DNA of 64,000 nucleotides from contig NZ_CP025228.1 in assembly GCF_004102025.1 (NCBI RefSeq), positions 434,001 through 498,000 of the forward strand, given 5' to 3'. This DNA comes from Actinomyces qiguomingii. GTDB lineage: Bacteria; Actinomycetota; Actinomycetes; Actinomycetales; Actinomycetaceae. Positions within the stretch are counted from its first letter, which is position 1. Each line of letters starts with the position of its first letter. Made by a program: the position numbers and the translations under genes. Shown piece by piece: positions 29,740-39,728 of this stretch. The notes beneath the pieces were generated by a model that was given only the letters and a program-made list of their open reading frames with translations, ran no database searches and was not told the DNA's origin.

Positions 29740-32445
29740 ATGCCCAAATACGTATACCGCTTCAGCGAGGGCGACAAGGACCAGAAGGACCTCCTGGGTG
29801 GTAAAGGGGCCAACCTCGCCGAGATGACCCGACTCGGCCTGCCGGTGCCGCCCGGCTTCACCATCACCACCGATGCCTGCCGTGCCTACCTGCGCGACGG
29901 CGTCGTCCCCGATGAGCTAGCCGTCCAGGTGACCACCGCCTTGCGACAGGTCGAGGAGGAGCTTGGTCGCCAGCTGGGCGCCGCGCAGGACCCGCTACTG
30001 GTCTCGGTGCGCTCCGGGGCGAAGTTCTCCATGCCCGGCATGATGGAGACCGTCTTGAACATCGGCCTCAATGACGTATCCGTCCGGGGGCTGGCAGCCG
30101 CCTCTGATGACGAGCGTTTCGCCTGGGACTCCTACCGGCGCCTGATCCAGATGTTCGGCAAGACCGTTCTGGACATCGACGGCGACCTGTTCTCCGAGGC
30201 CTTGGACGCCAAGAAGGCCGCCCGCGACGTCAAGCTCGACTATGAGCTGGACGTGGATGCTCTCAAGGAACTGGTCGAGGAGTACAAGGCAATCGTCGCC
30301 GAGCACGCCGGCATCGACTTCCCGCAGGACCCGCGCGCCCAGCTGGACATGGCCACCGAGGCCGTCTTCCGTTCCTGGAACACAGAGCGCGCGCACATCT
30401 ACCGGCGTCGCGAGAAGATCCCGCACGACCTGGGCACCGCCGTGAATGTGTGCACCATGGTCTTCGGCAACATGGGGCAGACCTCCGGCACGGGCGTGTG
30501 CTTCACCCGCGACCCCTCCACCGGGCGCAGCGGTGTTTACGGCGACTACCTGGTCAACGCCCAGGGTGAGGACGTCGTCGCTGGCATCCGCAACACTCTG
30601 TCGCTGGCGGACCTGGAGCGCTTGGATAAAACCAGTTACGACGAGCTTCGCGCCGCCATGCGCCGCCTGGAGACCCACTACCGCGACCTGTGCGACATCG
30701 AATTCACCATCGAGCGCGGCAAGCTTTGGCTGCTGCAGACCCGCGTGGGCAAGCGCACCGCAGCGGCCGCCTTCCGCGTGGCCACCCAGTTGGTGGACGA
30801 GAAGCTCATCACCATGGACGAGGCCCTCACCCGCGTCACTGGCGACCAGCTGAACCAGTTGATGTTCCCGCAGTTCGGGGACGACGCCGGCCGGGACCTG
30901 ATCACCCGCGCCATGCCCGCCTCGCCGGGCGCCGCCGTCGGCCACATCGCCTTCGACAACGCCGAGGCCATCGCCCGCGCCGAGGCCGGGGAGTCCGTCA
31001 TCCTGGTGCGCCGCGAGACCAACCCCGACGACCTGCCCGGCATGGTCGCCGCCGTCGGCGTGCTTACCGCCCGCGGTGGGAAGACCTCACACGCCGCCGT
31101 CGTCGCCCGCGGCATGGGCAAGACCTGCGTGTGCGGCGCCGAGGCCCTGGAGGTCGACGCCGCCGCCCGCACCGTGCGCGTAGCCGGGAGGGAGGCGCCG
31201 CTGACCAGCGACGACGTGATCGCCATTGATGGCACCACCGGTGAGGTGTTCCTGGGGGAGGTCGCCGTGGTCGACTCCCCAGTGATGACCTACCTGCGCC
31301 GCGGCCTGGACGCGGCACTGGCCGCCGCTGGCGACGACGACTCCCGCGACCTGGTCACCAGCGTGGACCGCATCATGCAACGGGCTGACGAGGTGCGCCG
31401 ACTGCAGGTGCGCGCCAACGCCGACAACCCCGACGACGCCCGCCACGCCATCCACCGCGGCGCCCAGGGTGTGGGCCTGTGCCGCACCGAGCACATGTTC
31501 CTCGGTGAGCGCAAGCAGTATGTGCAGAACCTGATCCTCGCCGCCGACGACGCCGAGCGGGAGGCCGCCCTGGCCGCTCTGCTGCCGCTGCAGAAGAGCG
31601 ACTTCGTGCAGATGCTTGAGACGATGGATGGCAAACCCATGACGGTGCGCCTGATCGACCCGCCTCTACATGAGTTCCTGCCCGACCTGACCGAGCTGAG
31701 CGTCAAGGTTGCGGTTGACCGTGAGCGCGGCACCCTGGACCCTGCCGACGAGCAGCTGCTCGCCGTGGTGCGCCGCAACCACGAGGCCAACCCGATGCTC
31801 GGCTTGCGCGGCGTGCGCCTGTTGCTGACCCTGCCGGGCCTGATTGAGCTGCAGGTGCGGGCGATCGCCGAGGCCGCCGTCGAGCGTCTAAAGGCTGGTG
31901 GCGACCCGCGTCCGGAGGTGATGATTCCGCTGATTGGCTCGGTGCGCGAGTTGCAGCTGGCTCGGGAACGTGCGGAGGCGGTTCTGGCGGAGGTGTCGGC
32001 CGAGTCCGGATTCGAGCTGAACTTCCCGATCGGCTGCATGATTGAGCTGCCGCGGGCGGCTGTGACCGCCGCACACGTGGCCGAGGAGGCGGACTTCTTC
32101 TCCTTCGGCACGAACGATCTGACCCAGACCACCTGGGGCTTCTCCCGCGACGACGTGGAGTCCTCCTTCGTGGGCCGTTACATTGAGGCCGGTATCTTTG
32201 GCACCTCCCCGTTTGAGTCGATTGACGTCGACGGCGTGGGCGGCATGGTGCAGCTGGGCGTCGACGGCGGCCGGTCGACTAAGCCGGGCATGAAGATGGG
32301 CGTGTGCGGTGAGCATGGCGGTGATCCCGAGTCGATCGCCTTCTTCCACCGGGTAGGCCTGGACTATGTGTCCTGCTCGCCCTTCCGCGTGCCGGTGGCG
32401 CGTCTGGAGGCGGGCCGGGCGGCGGTGCTGGCGCCGGCCGAGTGA
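29740..32445 (+). CDS. ppdK: Pyruvate, phosphate dikinase
   Basis: Interconverts pyruvate, ATP and Pi with PEP, AMP and PPi, linking glycolysis and gluconeogenesis. The 901-residue product has the full three-domain layout. The N-terminal nucleotide domain opens DLLGGKGANLAEMTRLG and carries GQTSGTGVCFTRDPSTG. The phosphohistidine domain has GGKTSHAAVVARGMGKTCV. The C-terminal TIM barrel has GVGLCRTEHMF, NDLTQTTWGFSRDD and the catalytic Cys in MGVCGEHGGDP. Length and motifs match the bacterial enzyme. Two ATGs are adjacent; 29740 is better spaced from AAAGAGG than 29737. The upstream gene-free region carries an iteron array and no recognisable regulator. Confidence 0.97.
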   Translation: MPKYVYRFSEGDKDQKDLLGGKGANLAEMTRLGLPVPPGFTITTDACRAYLRDGVVPDELAVQVTTALRQVEEELGRQLGAAQDPLLVSVRSGAKFSMPGMMETVLNIGLNDVSVRGLAAASDDERFAWDSYRRLIQMFGKTVLDIDGDLFSEALDAKKAARDVKLDYELDVDALKELVEEYKAIVAEHAGIDFPQDPRAQLDMATEAVFRSWNTERAHIYRRREKIPHDLGTAVNVCTMVFGNMGQTSGTGVCFTRDPSTGRSGVYGDYLVNAQGEDVVAGIRNTLSLADLERLDKTSYDELRAAMRRLETHYRDLCDIEFTIERGKLWLLQTRVGKRTAAAAFRVATQLVDEKLITMDEALTRVTGDQLNQLMFPQFGDDAGRDLITRAMPASPGAAVGHIAFDNAEAIARAEAGESVILVRRETNPDDLPGMVAAVGVLTARGGKTSHAAVVARGMGKTCVCGAEALEVDAAARTVRVAGREAPLTSDDVIAIDGTTGEVFLGEVAVVDSPVMTYLRRGLDAALAAAGDDDSRDLVTSVDRIMQRADEVRRLQVRANADNPDDARHAIHRGAQGVGLCRTEHMFLGERKQYVQNLILAADDAEREAALAALLPLQKSDFVQMLETMDGKPMTVRLIDPPLHEFLPDLTELSVKVAVDRERGTLDPADEQLLAVVRRNHEANPMLGLRGVRLLLTLPGLIELQVRAIAEAAVERLKAGGDPRPEVMIPLIGSVRELQLARERAEAVLAEVSAESGFELNFPIGCMIELPRAAVTAAHVAEEADFFSFGTNDLTQTTWGFSRDDVESSFVGRYIEAGIFGTSPFESIDVDGVGGMVQLGVDGGRSTKPGMKMGVCGEHGGDPESIAFFHRVGLDYVSCSPFRVPVARLEAGRAAVLAPAE

Positions 32446-32624
32446 CGCCGACGGCGAGGCGCTGGCCTGCCATCGACGTAAAGCGCTGACGGTGCCGGCG
32501 GGGCGCTACCCATTGGGTGCTACCCGGCGGGTGCGCTGGCTGGTTCCCCGGCGTGCGTGCTGGCGGATTCTCCGGCTGGTTCCCCGGCTGGCCGGCGTCT
32601 GCTGCGAGCCTTTGTGCTCTGATA

Positions 32625-32680
32625 CGAGCTTTGCACCCTGGTGTGCGGCGATTTCCCGCACACCAGGGTGCAAAAGCTCG
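32625..32680. terminator. Long near-perfect hairpin, possible terminator of ppdK
   Basis: CGAGCTTTGCACCCTGGTG (from 32625) and its complement ending GCTCG at 32680 pair over about 25 bases with a single extra A and a 6-base loop. It lies 180 bases after the ppdK stop and has no U tract. The stem is longer than an ordinary intrinsic terminator, so a repeat-derived structure is also possible. Confidence 0.55.
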
Positions 32681-33210
32681 AGGTAGGCGCCTGTGAGGGT
32701 CCCGTGGGGGTGTACCCGGCGTCCGCTCCGGTGCATCAGGCGATCTGGGGTGAACAGCCCGGTCGACTCACATTCGCTGCGGCGAGGTGATGGCGTCGCT
32801 ATGTCGGGAGTCAGCCAACCAGGGGATGGTGCGACTTGCCCAAGAAGGAAAGCTTCAAGAGCTGAAGGAATACGTATACAGCAAGAACCGTGAGATCAAC
32901 CTCGTGGATCCGTATGCATGCACCTTTAATGGCTCTTCCGGTTTGAGGGTGTGTTTGCTTGTGCGCTCCGGGTGACGATTCGGCGGTTCACCCCGGCGCT
33001 TGGGTGCTTCGCACGGCGGTTCGTCGTAAAGGATGACGGTTGGTCACTTGGCATCAGCGCTCGGGCACTTCCCACGACGGTGCGTGCCTGTAGGTGCCGA
33101 TCGGTCGCAACAGGTGATGGACCGTTACCCGGCACAGGCCAGTGAACACGTGAAGCGCCTGCGCCCCCAGGCGGCGGTGTATGCGCCCACACCCCTAAAC
33201 ACGAACAGCC

Positions 33211-33298
33211 GTTATATCGACCGAACTCGGTGGTTATTTCTACCGAACTCGATGGTTATATCTGCCGAACTCGATGGTTATTTCTACCGAACTCGGCG
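33211..33298 (+). repeat. 22-bp iteron array, four units
   Basis: Units start at 33211, 33233, 33255 and 33277 and share GTTATWTC(K)ACCGAACTCG. One unit has GCCGAACTCG in place of ACCGAACTCG. The array ends 102 bases before the moxR start. Confidence 0.95.
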
Positions 33299-33399
33299 AA
33301 CACAGTTTGAACCGTATGAGCCGCTTTGCGCGGCCCATACGCGCTGCCAGGGCCCGTCAGCCCCTGCCGCCGCCTTGCAGGCTCTGACAGAATCGGCGC

Positions 33400-34533
33400 A
33401 TGACCAGCGCTGATACCGGCGTCGCCCCCACCACGCGGGGCCCGCGCGGCACCTCCAGAACCCGCCGTGCCACCGGCACCCACGCCATGGACATCCGGGT
33501 TCCCGACACCCGCGCCGCCGACCCTGCCTCCCCGGTGGGTCCGGCCGCCTCCCCGGTGGGTCCGCTTTCCTCCCCGATGGGCCCGCCCGCCCTGCGCGAG
33601 CTTGCCGAAGCGCTGCGTGAGCGGATGGGACGCGTCGTCGTCGGCAAGACCGAGGCGATCGACACCCTCCTGGCCACCTTCCTGGCCGGCGGCCACCTTC
33701 TGATCGAGGACGTGCCCGGCGTCGCCAAGACCACCCTGGCCCTGGCGCTCGCCCGCTGCCTGGACCTGAGCTCGGCCCGCATCCAGTTCACCGCCGACCT
33801 GCTCCCCGCCGACGTCACCGGCGTGAGCGTCTACGACCAGGCCACCCGCGAGTTCCGCTTCCACCCCGGACCGGTCTTCGCCGGCGTCGTCGTTGCCGAT
33901 GAGATCAACCGGGCCACCCCGCGTACCCAGTCCGCCCTGCTGGAGGCTATGGGGGAGGGGCAGGTCAGTGTCGAGGGCCGCGCCCTGCCCCTGCCCGACC
34001 CGTTCATCGTCGTCGCCACCCAGAACCCCCTGGAGATGGAGGGCACCTTCGCCCTGCCGGAGGCTCAGCGCGACCGTTTCATGACCCGCATGACCATGGG
34101 TTATCCCGACGCCGATGCCGAGGCGGCGCTGCTGCTGGCCCGGGGCGCCGCCGACCCCCTGGCCGACCTCGCCCCCATAGCCTCCGAGCCGGACGCCCGC
34201 GCGGCCCGCGCCGCAGTAGCCGCCCTGCACCTGGATCCGGCCGTTGCCCGCTACATAGTTGCCCTGGTCTCGGCGACTCGCGACAACGCGGCCATCGCCC
34301 TGGGTGCCAGTCCCCGTGCCGGCCTCCACCTGGCCGCTGTGGCCCGTGCCCGGGCGGCCATGGCGGGTCGTGGCTTCGTCTCCCCCGACGACGTCGCCCG
34401 CGCCGGCGTCGACGTGCTCGCCCACCGGCTCATCCCGGCCGGACACCACGCCTCCGCGGCCGATGCGCTCGCCGCCTCCACCCGCGCCCTGCGGCACATC
34501 ATCGCGGATATGCCCGTGCCGACGGGTGAGTGA
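33400..34533 (+). CDS. MoxR-family AAA+ ATPase
   Basis: A 377-residue ATPase. After a low-complexity N-terminus with three copies of an (S)SPVGP-like unit (about residues 45-66), the AAA core has a Walker A variant EDVPGVAKTTLA, a Walker B VVADEINRA, sensor region VVATQNPLEMEGTFALPEAQ and an arginine finger region DRFMTRM, all standard for MoxR. These proteins act as chaperone-like partners of von Willebrand or DUF58 proteins. The next gene encodes a DUF58 domain, as in the usual moxR-DUF58-transglutaminase locus. An ATG at 33487 would shorten the unconserved N-terminus. Confidence 0.92.
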   Translation: MTSADTGVAPTTRGPRGTSRTRRATGTHAMDIRVPDTRAADPASPVGPAASPVGPLSSPMGPPALRELAEALRERMGRVVVGKTEAIDTLLATFLAGGHLLIEDVPGVAKTTLALALARCLDLSSARIQFTADLLPADVTGVSVYDQATREFRFHPGPVFAGVVVADEINRATPRTQSALLEAMGEGQVSVEGRALPLPDPFIVVATQNPLEMEGTFALPEAQRDRFMTRMTMGYPDADAEAALLLARGAADPLADLAPIASEPDARAARAAVAALHLDPAVARYIVALVSATRDNAAIALGASPRAGLHLAAVARARAAMAGRGFVSPDDVARAGVDVLAHRLIPAGHHASAADALAASTRALRHIIADMPVPTGE

Positions 34534-34537
34534 GCCG

Positions 34538-37500
34538 ATGCCGGCGGATGCGGATGGCGCCCGGCCGCGGTTACCCGGACCCGACCGCCCCGGCGGGCGG
34601 AGCCGACGCCGACCGATTCCTTGGGCGGCGCCGTCGACAACCGGCTGCCAGGTCCTCGCCTTGGCGCTGGTACTGCTGGTGGGTGGTGGCGGAACCGGGC
34701 TGACGCTGCTGCGGAACCTGGGAGTCCTCCTGACCGCACTGGCCGGAGCGTCCCTGGTAGCGGCCTGGCTGGAGGCAGTCGCCGCCCGGCCGCAACCGCG
34801 GCTGACCCGGCCCGACGACGTCCAGGTTGGCGGGGAGGCGATCTGGCAGCTGGCCGTCAACGCTCGACTGCCCCGGTGGGTTCCCCTGTGGGTGACTTGG
34901 CGCGTCACCGGCGCCCGATTCACGATTCCGGTTGTCGACGGCGGCTGTGCGATCTCCTATCGTCCGCCCCGACGCGGACGCCTGGCCGCCGGGGCGGAGG
35001 TGCTCACCTGCTACGACCCGCTCGGGCTGGCGCGCGCCCGCATTCCCCTGCGCGTTGACGGCGACCTGCTGGTCCTGCCCCGGCCACTGCCGCCGCCACA
35101 GGAAGCGATCGTCGCCGACGCCGGTGTGACCCATGACGCCGCTACAGGCGCCCGGGCGCGGCACGGTAGCGGCAGCGGCGGACAGGCGCGATCCGGTGAG
35201 CTGCGCGACTACCGACCCGGAGACTGGCTGGGATCCATCCACTGGCGGCAGTCCGCGCGCGTGGACCGGCTGCTGGTGGTCGACCGGGAGCAGGAGAACC
35301 GCCGTCCGCGCCGCCTGCGACTCGACGTGCGCGCCGCGGCCTATACGCCGGACCCCGACCAGCCGGACAGTGCCGCGGCCGCCTTTGAAGACGCCGTGAG
35401 TCGTGCCGCCGGGGTGATTGAGGCCTGGGCGCGTGCCGGACACGACGTCGAACTGCACCTGGGGGCCGAACACCACCGCGCCACCGCGGCGCACGCCATC
35501 GCCCTGATGCGGCGCCTGGCCACGGTGGAGACGGCTCCGCCACAGGACACCGACCCCGCCACCGGCGCCGATGGTGCGCCCGGGCCCGGCACCTCCGGTC
35601 CGCAGGACGACAGGCCCGCCCGGATGACGCAGCGCGACGCCGATGTCACCATCACCGGTGTCGCTGCCGACCCGCGGCCCCAGCCCAGGCCTGGGGCGGT
35701 AGTGCTGATTGCCGACGCCGCTACCGGCGTTGACCCGGAACCCGCCCCGGATGCGCCATCAGCCGCCTCACAGCCGCCTTCAACCGCCCCGGAACCCGCC
35801 CCGGAACCCGCCCCGGAACCCGTCCCGGACCGCGACCGGGAACCAGCTCCACGGGCGGCGCCCTCCGCCCGGCCGCACCCCCGCAGCGCTCGCTGGCAGC
35901 CATTGGCCGCCGCACTGATCGTCGTCGGCCTATGGCACCTGGCCGCCACGGCGCTATCACCATTGCTGACCCCCGCGCCCTGGGCCGCCCTGGGCCTGGC
36001 CACCGCCGCCACCACCCTGCTTATTCCCGCCCTGGTGCGCGCCGCCTGGCCGCACCGGGCCGGGCTCGGCTGCGTCCTGGGCCTGGTCGGCGGAACCGCA
36101 GTGGTGTGGTGGTGCTGGCGCGGCACCGGCCAGGTGGAGGCCTGGCTCGCCGCCCCCATGAGCCAGTTGCAAGCCGTCGGCACTCTGCTGCGCAATGGCG
36201 TCGCCCCACTCGCCACCGGCGGCGTGCTCGGCTTCACCCTGTGCCTGTTCACGCTCCTGCTGGCCTGGGCGGCCGCACTGATGAGCGCCGGCGGCGGCGA
36301 CCGCAGCGGCGCCACCGGGCTGGCCCCGGCCGCCGCACTGCTGGCTCCCGGCATCGTCCTGGGGCAGCACCCCGAAGACACCGTGGTGTTGGCCGCCGGT
36401 GCCGGTGTGCTCGCACTCATCCTCACCGCGGCTCCCTCACCCGGCAGGGGGCGTGTGCGCCGACGGCGCGGCGAGCACAGGCAGCAGGACCGCAGCGCCC
36501 GGGGTGTCGCGGTGCGTGCCGGCGTCGCCGCCCTGACGCGTGTGGCCGGGTCGCTGGCCGGTGTGGCGGCGGTGACCGCCCTGGCGGTGGGCCTGACCGG
36601 CGTCGCCCTGTCCCTGGCGCCGGCCGTGCCGGTACGGGCGTGGAGCTGGAACCTCAGCGGCGCAAGTCCGGTGGGGGGCCCGGTGCCGGACACCACGCTG
36701 ACACTGGGGCAGGACCTGGTGCGCGGGTCGGCGGCCACAGCCTTCGAGTACAGCACCGATTCGGTGGCGCCGGGAACCTCCATGCGCTTCACCCTGGCCG
36801 TCATCCGTGATCTGGACGGCGACACCTGGGAACCCCTGGACGAACCCGGAGCCACGGGCGTCGGCGCCCTGGCAGCGCCGGCCGGCGCCGACACGCTTAC
36901 GGCCGGGGCGGCACTCACTGCGGCAGGGGTAACCGCCGCTGAGGTGCTCTCCGGTGGCGCCGACCTGCCCCGGATTTACCTGCGCATCAGGAACCTCTCC
37001 TCCCCGCGCCCGCCGCTGGCCCAGTCGACGGTCCTGGTGGTGGACGGGGCCGGGGAGGAGTCGCCGGACCTTTCGCAGTGGGCGTGGGTGCCCGGCACCT
37101 CAACCGTCCTCACCCGGGGTGCGGACATCGTCGGCGGGGATGACTACACGATCCTGGGTTGGAATGCGGTTGCCGGTGCGGACGGCGTCCCGCAGGTCTT
37201 CCCTCCCTACGCGGCCGCCGCGGCCGAGCCCGCCGCCCTGGCCGCCTACACTGATACGCCCGAGGGCATCGAGATGATCGCGGCCGCCGCCGGGGAGGTG
37301 GTCGAGGCCGCCGGGCTCGGCGACGACGCGGACCCGGTCGCCCGGGCCGCCGCACTGAATGCCTGGTTCCACACCGGTGACTTTGTGTACGACGAGACCG
37401 CGCCGGGCGGTTTCGGTGCGGGCGTCCAGACGCCCGTGGCTACAATCAACGACTTCCTCGCCGAACGGCGCGGTTACTGCATCCACTACGCCGCCTCCTT

Positions 37501-38389
37501 CACTGTCATGGCCCGCAGCCTGGGCCTGCCCACCCGCATCGCCATCGGCTACGCATCCCGGGCCGGCGATGCGACCACATCCGTATCCGGCCGGGACCTG
37601 CACGCCTGGCCTGAGGTCTGGTTCGACGGCGTCGGCTGGGTGGCTTTCGAGCCGACCCCCGGCGGCGCCGGGCAACGCGCCAACACCGGGGCGCAGCCGC
37701 AGCCCGCACCCACCGCGGGGGAGTCCGCAGACGCTACGGCCACGGCCGGGGACACCAACGCCTCCGCCACCGCCACGCCCGTGAACGCGGCGCCGGGGCC
37801 CGACGCGGGTATTGACGTCCAGTCCGGCGGTAGACCGGGACGTCGGGCGGTGTGGCCGATGGGGGCGGGAGCCGTGGCGCTGGCGCTCGCCGGACCCGCC
37901 CTGGTGCGTGTGCGACGGCGCCGACGTCGATTCGCACGCATTAGCGACGGCGCCCGACCCGCCGCGGCTGCCTGGGAGGAACTGCGCGACACCGCCGTCG
38001 ATCTGGGCTTATGGGAGCCCGCGGGCCGGGCCCGCGGACATTGCGGACTCGGCGGAGACACGGCCCGGGCTGCCCGGGGCGGGCATGGTGCCGGGGGCGG
38101 GCCGCGTGCGCGCACGCATGAGGCGCTGGCCGAACACCTGGCCGCCACCCCCGGGCTGGAGGAGTCGCCCCGGGCCGCGCTGGTGGAGGTGGCCGACGCC
38201 GTCGTCGCCGAATCCTTCGCGCACCATGGGCGACAAAACCCCGACGGTGGCACCAATGGCGGTGGTGACCGCCGGCGGCTGGCCCGGCTGGCGCGCGCCG
38301 CTTCAGCAGGCCTGATGCGGACGACGTCATCGCCCCGCCGCCTGCGGGCCGTACTCCTGCCCGCGAGCCTGTGGCGCCGTCGGCGGTGA
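34538..38389 (+). CDS. Fusion of a DUF58 protein with a TgpA-type transglutaminase membrane protein
   Basis: A 1283-residue protein that joins two normally separate products. The N-terminal part has two transmembrane helices (VLALALVLLVGGGGTGLTLL and a second near LLTALAGASLVAAWL) and the DUF58 signature SGELRDYRPGDWLGSIHW plus RQSARVDRLLVVDREQ. A Pro/Glu-rich linker (EPAPEPAPEPVPDRDREP) leads into a second membrane block of several helices, an extracytoplasmic segment, and a transglutaminase core with Cys in RRGYCIHYAASF, His in GRDLHAWPEVW and an acid near GVGWVAFEP. A last TM helix and a DUF4129-like cytosolic tail follow. The frame is open throughout with GC-rich third positions, so a sequencing artefact is unlikely. 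GTG at 34526, overlapping the moxR stop, is an alternative start. Confidence 0.88.
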   Translation: MPADADGARPRLPGPDRPGGRSRRRPIPWAAPSTTGCQVLALALVLLVGGGGTGLTLLRNLGVLLTALAGASLVAAWLEAVAARPQPRLTRPDDVQVGGEAIWQLAVNARLPRWVPLWVTWRVTGARFTIPVVDGGCAISYRPPRRGRLAAGAEVLTCYDPLGLARARIPLRVDGDLLVLPRPLPPPQEAIVADAGVTHDAATGARARHGSGSGGQARSGELRDYRPGDWLGSIHWRQSARVDRLLVVDREQENRRPRRLRLDVRAAAYTPDPDQPDSAAAAFEDAVSRAAGVIEAWARAGHDVELHLGAEHHRATAAHAIALMRRLATVETAPPQDTDPATGADGAPGPGTSGPQDDRPARMTQRDADVTITGVAADPRPQPRPGAVVLIADAATGVDPEPAPDAPSAASQPPSTAPEPAPEPAPEPVPDRDREPAPRAAPSARPHPRSARWQPLAAALIVVGLWHLAATALSPLLTPAPWAALGLATAATTLLIPALVRAAWPHRAGLGCVLGLVGGTAVVWWCWRGTGQVEAWLAAPMSQLQAVGTLLRNGVAPLATGGVLGFTLCLFTLLLAWAAALMSAGGGDRSGATGLAPAAALLAPGIVLGQHPEDTVVLAAGAGVLALILTAAPSPGRGRVRRRRGEHRQQDRSARGVAVRAGVAALTRVAGSLAGVAAVTALAVGLTGVALSLAPAVPVRAWSWNLSGASPVGGPVPDTTLTLGQDLVRGSAATAFEYSTDSVAPGTSMRFTLAVIRDLDGDTWEPLDEPGATGVGALAAPAGADTLTAGAALTAAGVTAAEVLSGGADLPRIYLRIRNLSSPRPPLAQSTVLVVDGAGEESPDLSQWAWVPGTSTVLTRGADIVGGDDYTILGWNAVAGADGVPQVFPPYAAAAAEPAALAAYTDTPEGIEMIAAAAGEVVEAAGLGDDADPVARAAALNAWFHTGDFVYDETAPGGFGAGVQTPVATINDFLAERRGYCIHYAASFTVMARSLGLPTRIAIGYASRAGDATTSVSGRDLHAWPEVWFDGVGWVAFEPTPGGAGQRANTGAQPQPAPTAGESADATATAGDTNASATATPVNAAPGPDAGIDVQSGGRPGRRAVWPMGAGAVALALAGPALVRVRRRRRRFARISDGARPAAAAWEELRDTAVDLGLWEPAGRARGHCGLGGDTARAARGGHGAGGGPRARTHEALAEHLAATPGLEESPRAALVEVADAVVAESFAHHGRQNPDGGTNGGGDRRRLARLARAASAGLMRTTSSPRRLRAVLLPASLWRRRR

Positions 38390-38599
38390 CGCGCCCGCCG
38401 TATGCCGGGGCCTTCGTGACCTGAGGAGCCCGGGGCGTCACACCCTGACGCGCAGCACCCCCCCAACTCAGAATGCCCGGGAACCGGGGTGTGCAGACGC
38501 CCACACGAGTGCGATGTTCCGCTCTACGCATGAGAGGATGGTCCAGCACAGTGCGCTACCCGTCGGGGCGGTCAGCGCCGGACAGGAAGGCACACCAAG

Positions 38600-39676
38600 A
38601 TGGCGCTCTTTGACCTCAAGGACGACCGACTTCAGCCCGCGGCTGTCGGTAGGCCCGCCACCGACGCGGACCGCACTGCCGTTCAGGCAGCCGTACGCCG
38701 ACAGATCTCTGAGGTGCTGCGCCGCCCCCTCCTGGCCATCTACTGGGACCAGATCGTTGGAGGTGACGCCCTGACCGCGTTGGATGCATCTGGGCAGGTC
38801 ATCACCATTGAGGTGCTTGACGTGCTCGACTCCACCGCGTTGCTGCTGGCCATGGCGCGCACCACCGACGCCGCCCGCACCAGCCGTGATCAGCTCGCCT
38901 CCCGCTACCCGGGCGGAGCGCCCGCCTTCGAGCGCGACTGGGGCGATTTCCACGGCATCATGCCCGCCCGGGTCGAACCCGGGCCGCGCCTGACCATCCT
39001 GGCCGGCACCATTGCCGACGACGTGCGCACATGCGTCGGCATGATCGCCGACTCCGGGGTGGAGGTGCATGAACTGCAGGTCCGCTCCACCGAGGACGGG
39101 CGCGCCATGGCATCCGTGGAGCTGCTGCGCTCCGATGCACTCGTTCAAGCTCTGGACTCCGGGCGCTTCGCGACCTCCGCCACCTCCGTGGCGTCAGCGG
39201 AGGACTTCTCACTCCCGGCGGAGGCCGTAACGCCCACCGCGGCGGTGGCGCAGCCGCCCGGCCCGCGCGCCGCCGCCCCGGCGGCCTCGGCGTCGTCCGG
39301 TCCCGCCAGCGGACACCGGATGGACGGGGTGGTGCTCGGCGCCGAACCCACCGTTCCCGCGGGTGAGGACTCGGCCAGGGCGTTGGCAGCGATCGCGCGC
39401 ACCCTGGACACCCCTGCTACGCTGATATGGCTGCGCAGACGCCGTGGCATAGACCACCGCGCGACTCTGGCCGCCGACGGCACCATCACCCTCGCCGACG
39501 GCACCACCCACCGTGATCCCTCGGCGGCCGCCAACGCCGCGCAGCACACCCAGGACATCGACGGCTGGCGTGTGTGGCGCGTGGGCGTGGGCGGTCCGAG
39601 CCTGCGCGACCTGCTGAGCACCGTGACCACCGCGGGCGGCGGCAGGCGCGTCTCCCGGCGCGCCGCCCGGCAGTAA
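38600..39676 (+). CDS. Hypothetical protein with a C-terminal RAMA-like modified-DNA reader domain
   Basis: A 358-residue protein. The first 190 residues form a globular domain of unknown family (RRPLLAIYWDQIVGGDALTA and LTILAGTIADDVRTCVGMIA are typical stretches). After an Ala/Pro-rich linker, the last 110 residues contain IDHRATLAADGTITLADGTT, THRDPSAAANAAQ and DGWRVWRVG, which match the pattern of the RAMA domain, thought to read modified DNA in restriction-related proteins. No nuclease or methylase motif is visible and no restriction system lies nearby. The ATG has AGGAAGG nine bases upstream. The domain call is from pattern recognition only. Confidence 0.55.
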   Translation: MALFDLKDDRLQPAAVGRPATDADRTAVQAAVRRQISEVLRRPLLAIYWDQIVGGDALTALDASGQVITIEVLDVLDSTALLLAMARTTDAARTSRDQLASRYPGGAPAFERDWGDFHGIMPARVEPGPRLTILAGTIADDVRTCVGMIADSGVEVHELQVRSTEDGRAMASVELLRSDALVQALDSGRFATSATSVASAEDFSLPAEAVTPTAAVAQPPGPRAAAPAASASSGPASGHRMDGVVLGAEPTVPAGEDSARALAAIARTLDTPATLIWLRRRRGIDHRATLAADGTITLADGTTHRDPSAAANAAQHTQDIDGWRVWRVGVGGPSLRDLLSTVTTAGGGRRVSRRAARQ

Positions 39677-39728
39677 GCGGGCTTACTGCGCGGTCAAGCG
39701 CCGGTTCCCCGGGGCAGGCGCCGCGAGC

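Larger units (their letters stand above)
32446..33399. other. Spacer between ppdK and moxR with repeats
   Basis: No gene is supported. The stretch holds a long hairpin (32625-32680), the cassette end motif GGCTCTTCCGGTTTGAGGGTG (32931-32951) with its middle modules missing or decayed, and an iteron array (33211-33298). A short frame around 32,840-32,930 (LQELKEYVYSKNREINLVDP) reads like protein but has no recognised family or start. Confidence 0.45.

Noticed and set aside
33256..34923. 555-codon minus-strand frame over moxR
   Set aside because: Gly/Arg/His-rich antisense shadow of the MoxR ATPase and the start of the fusion gene.
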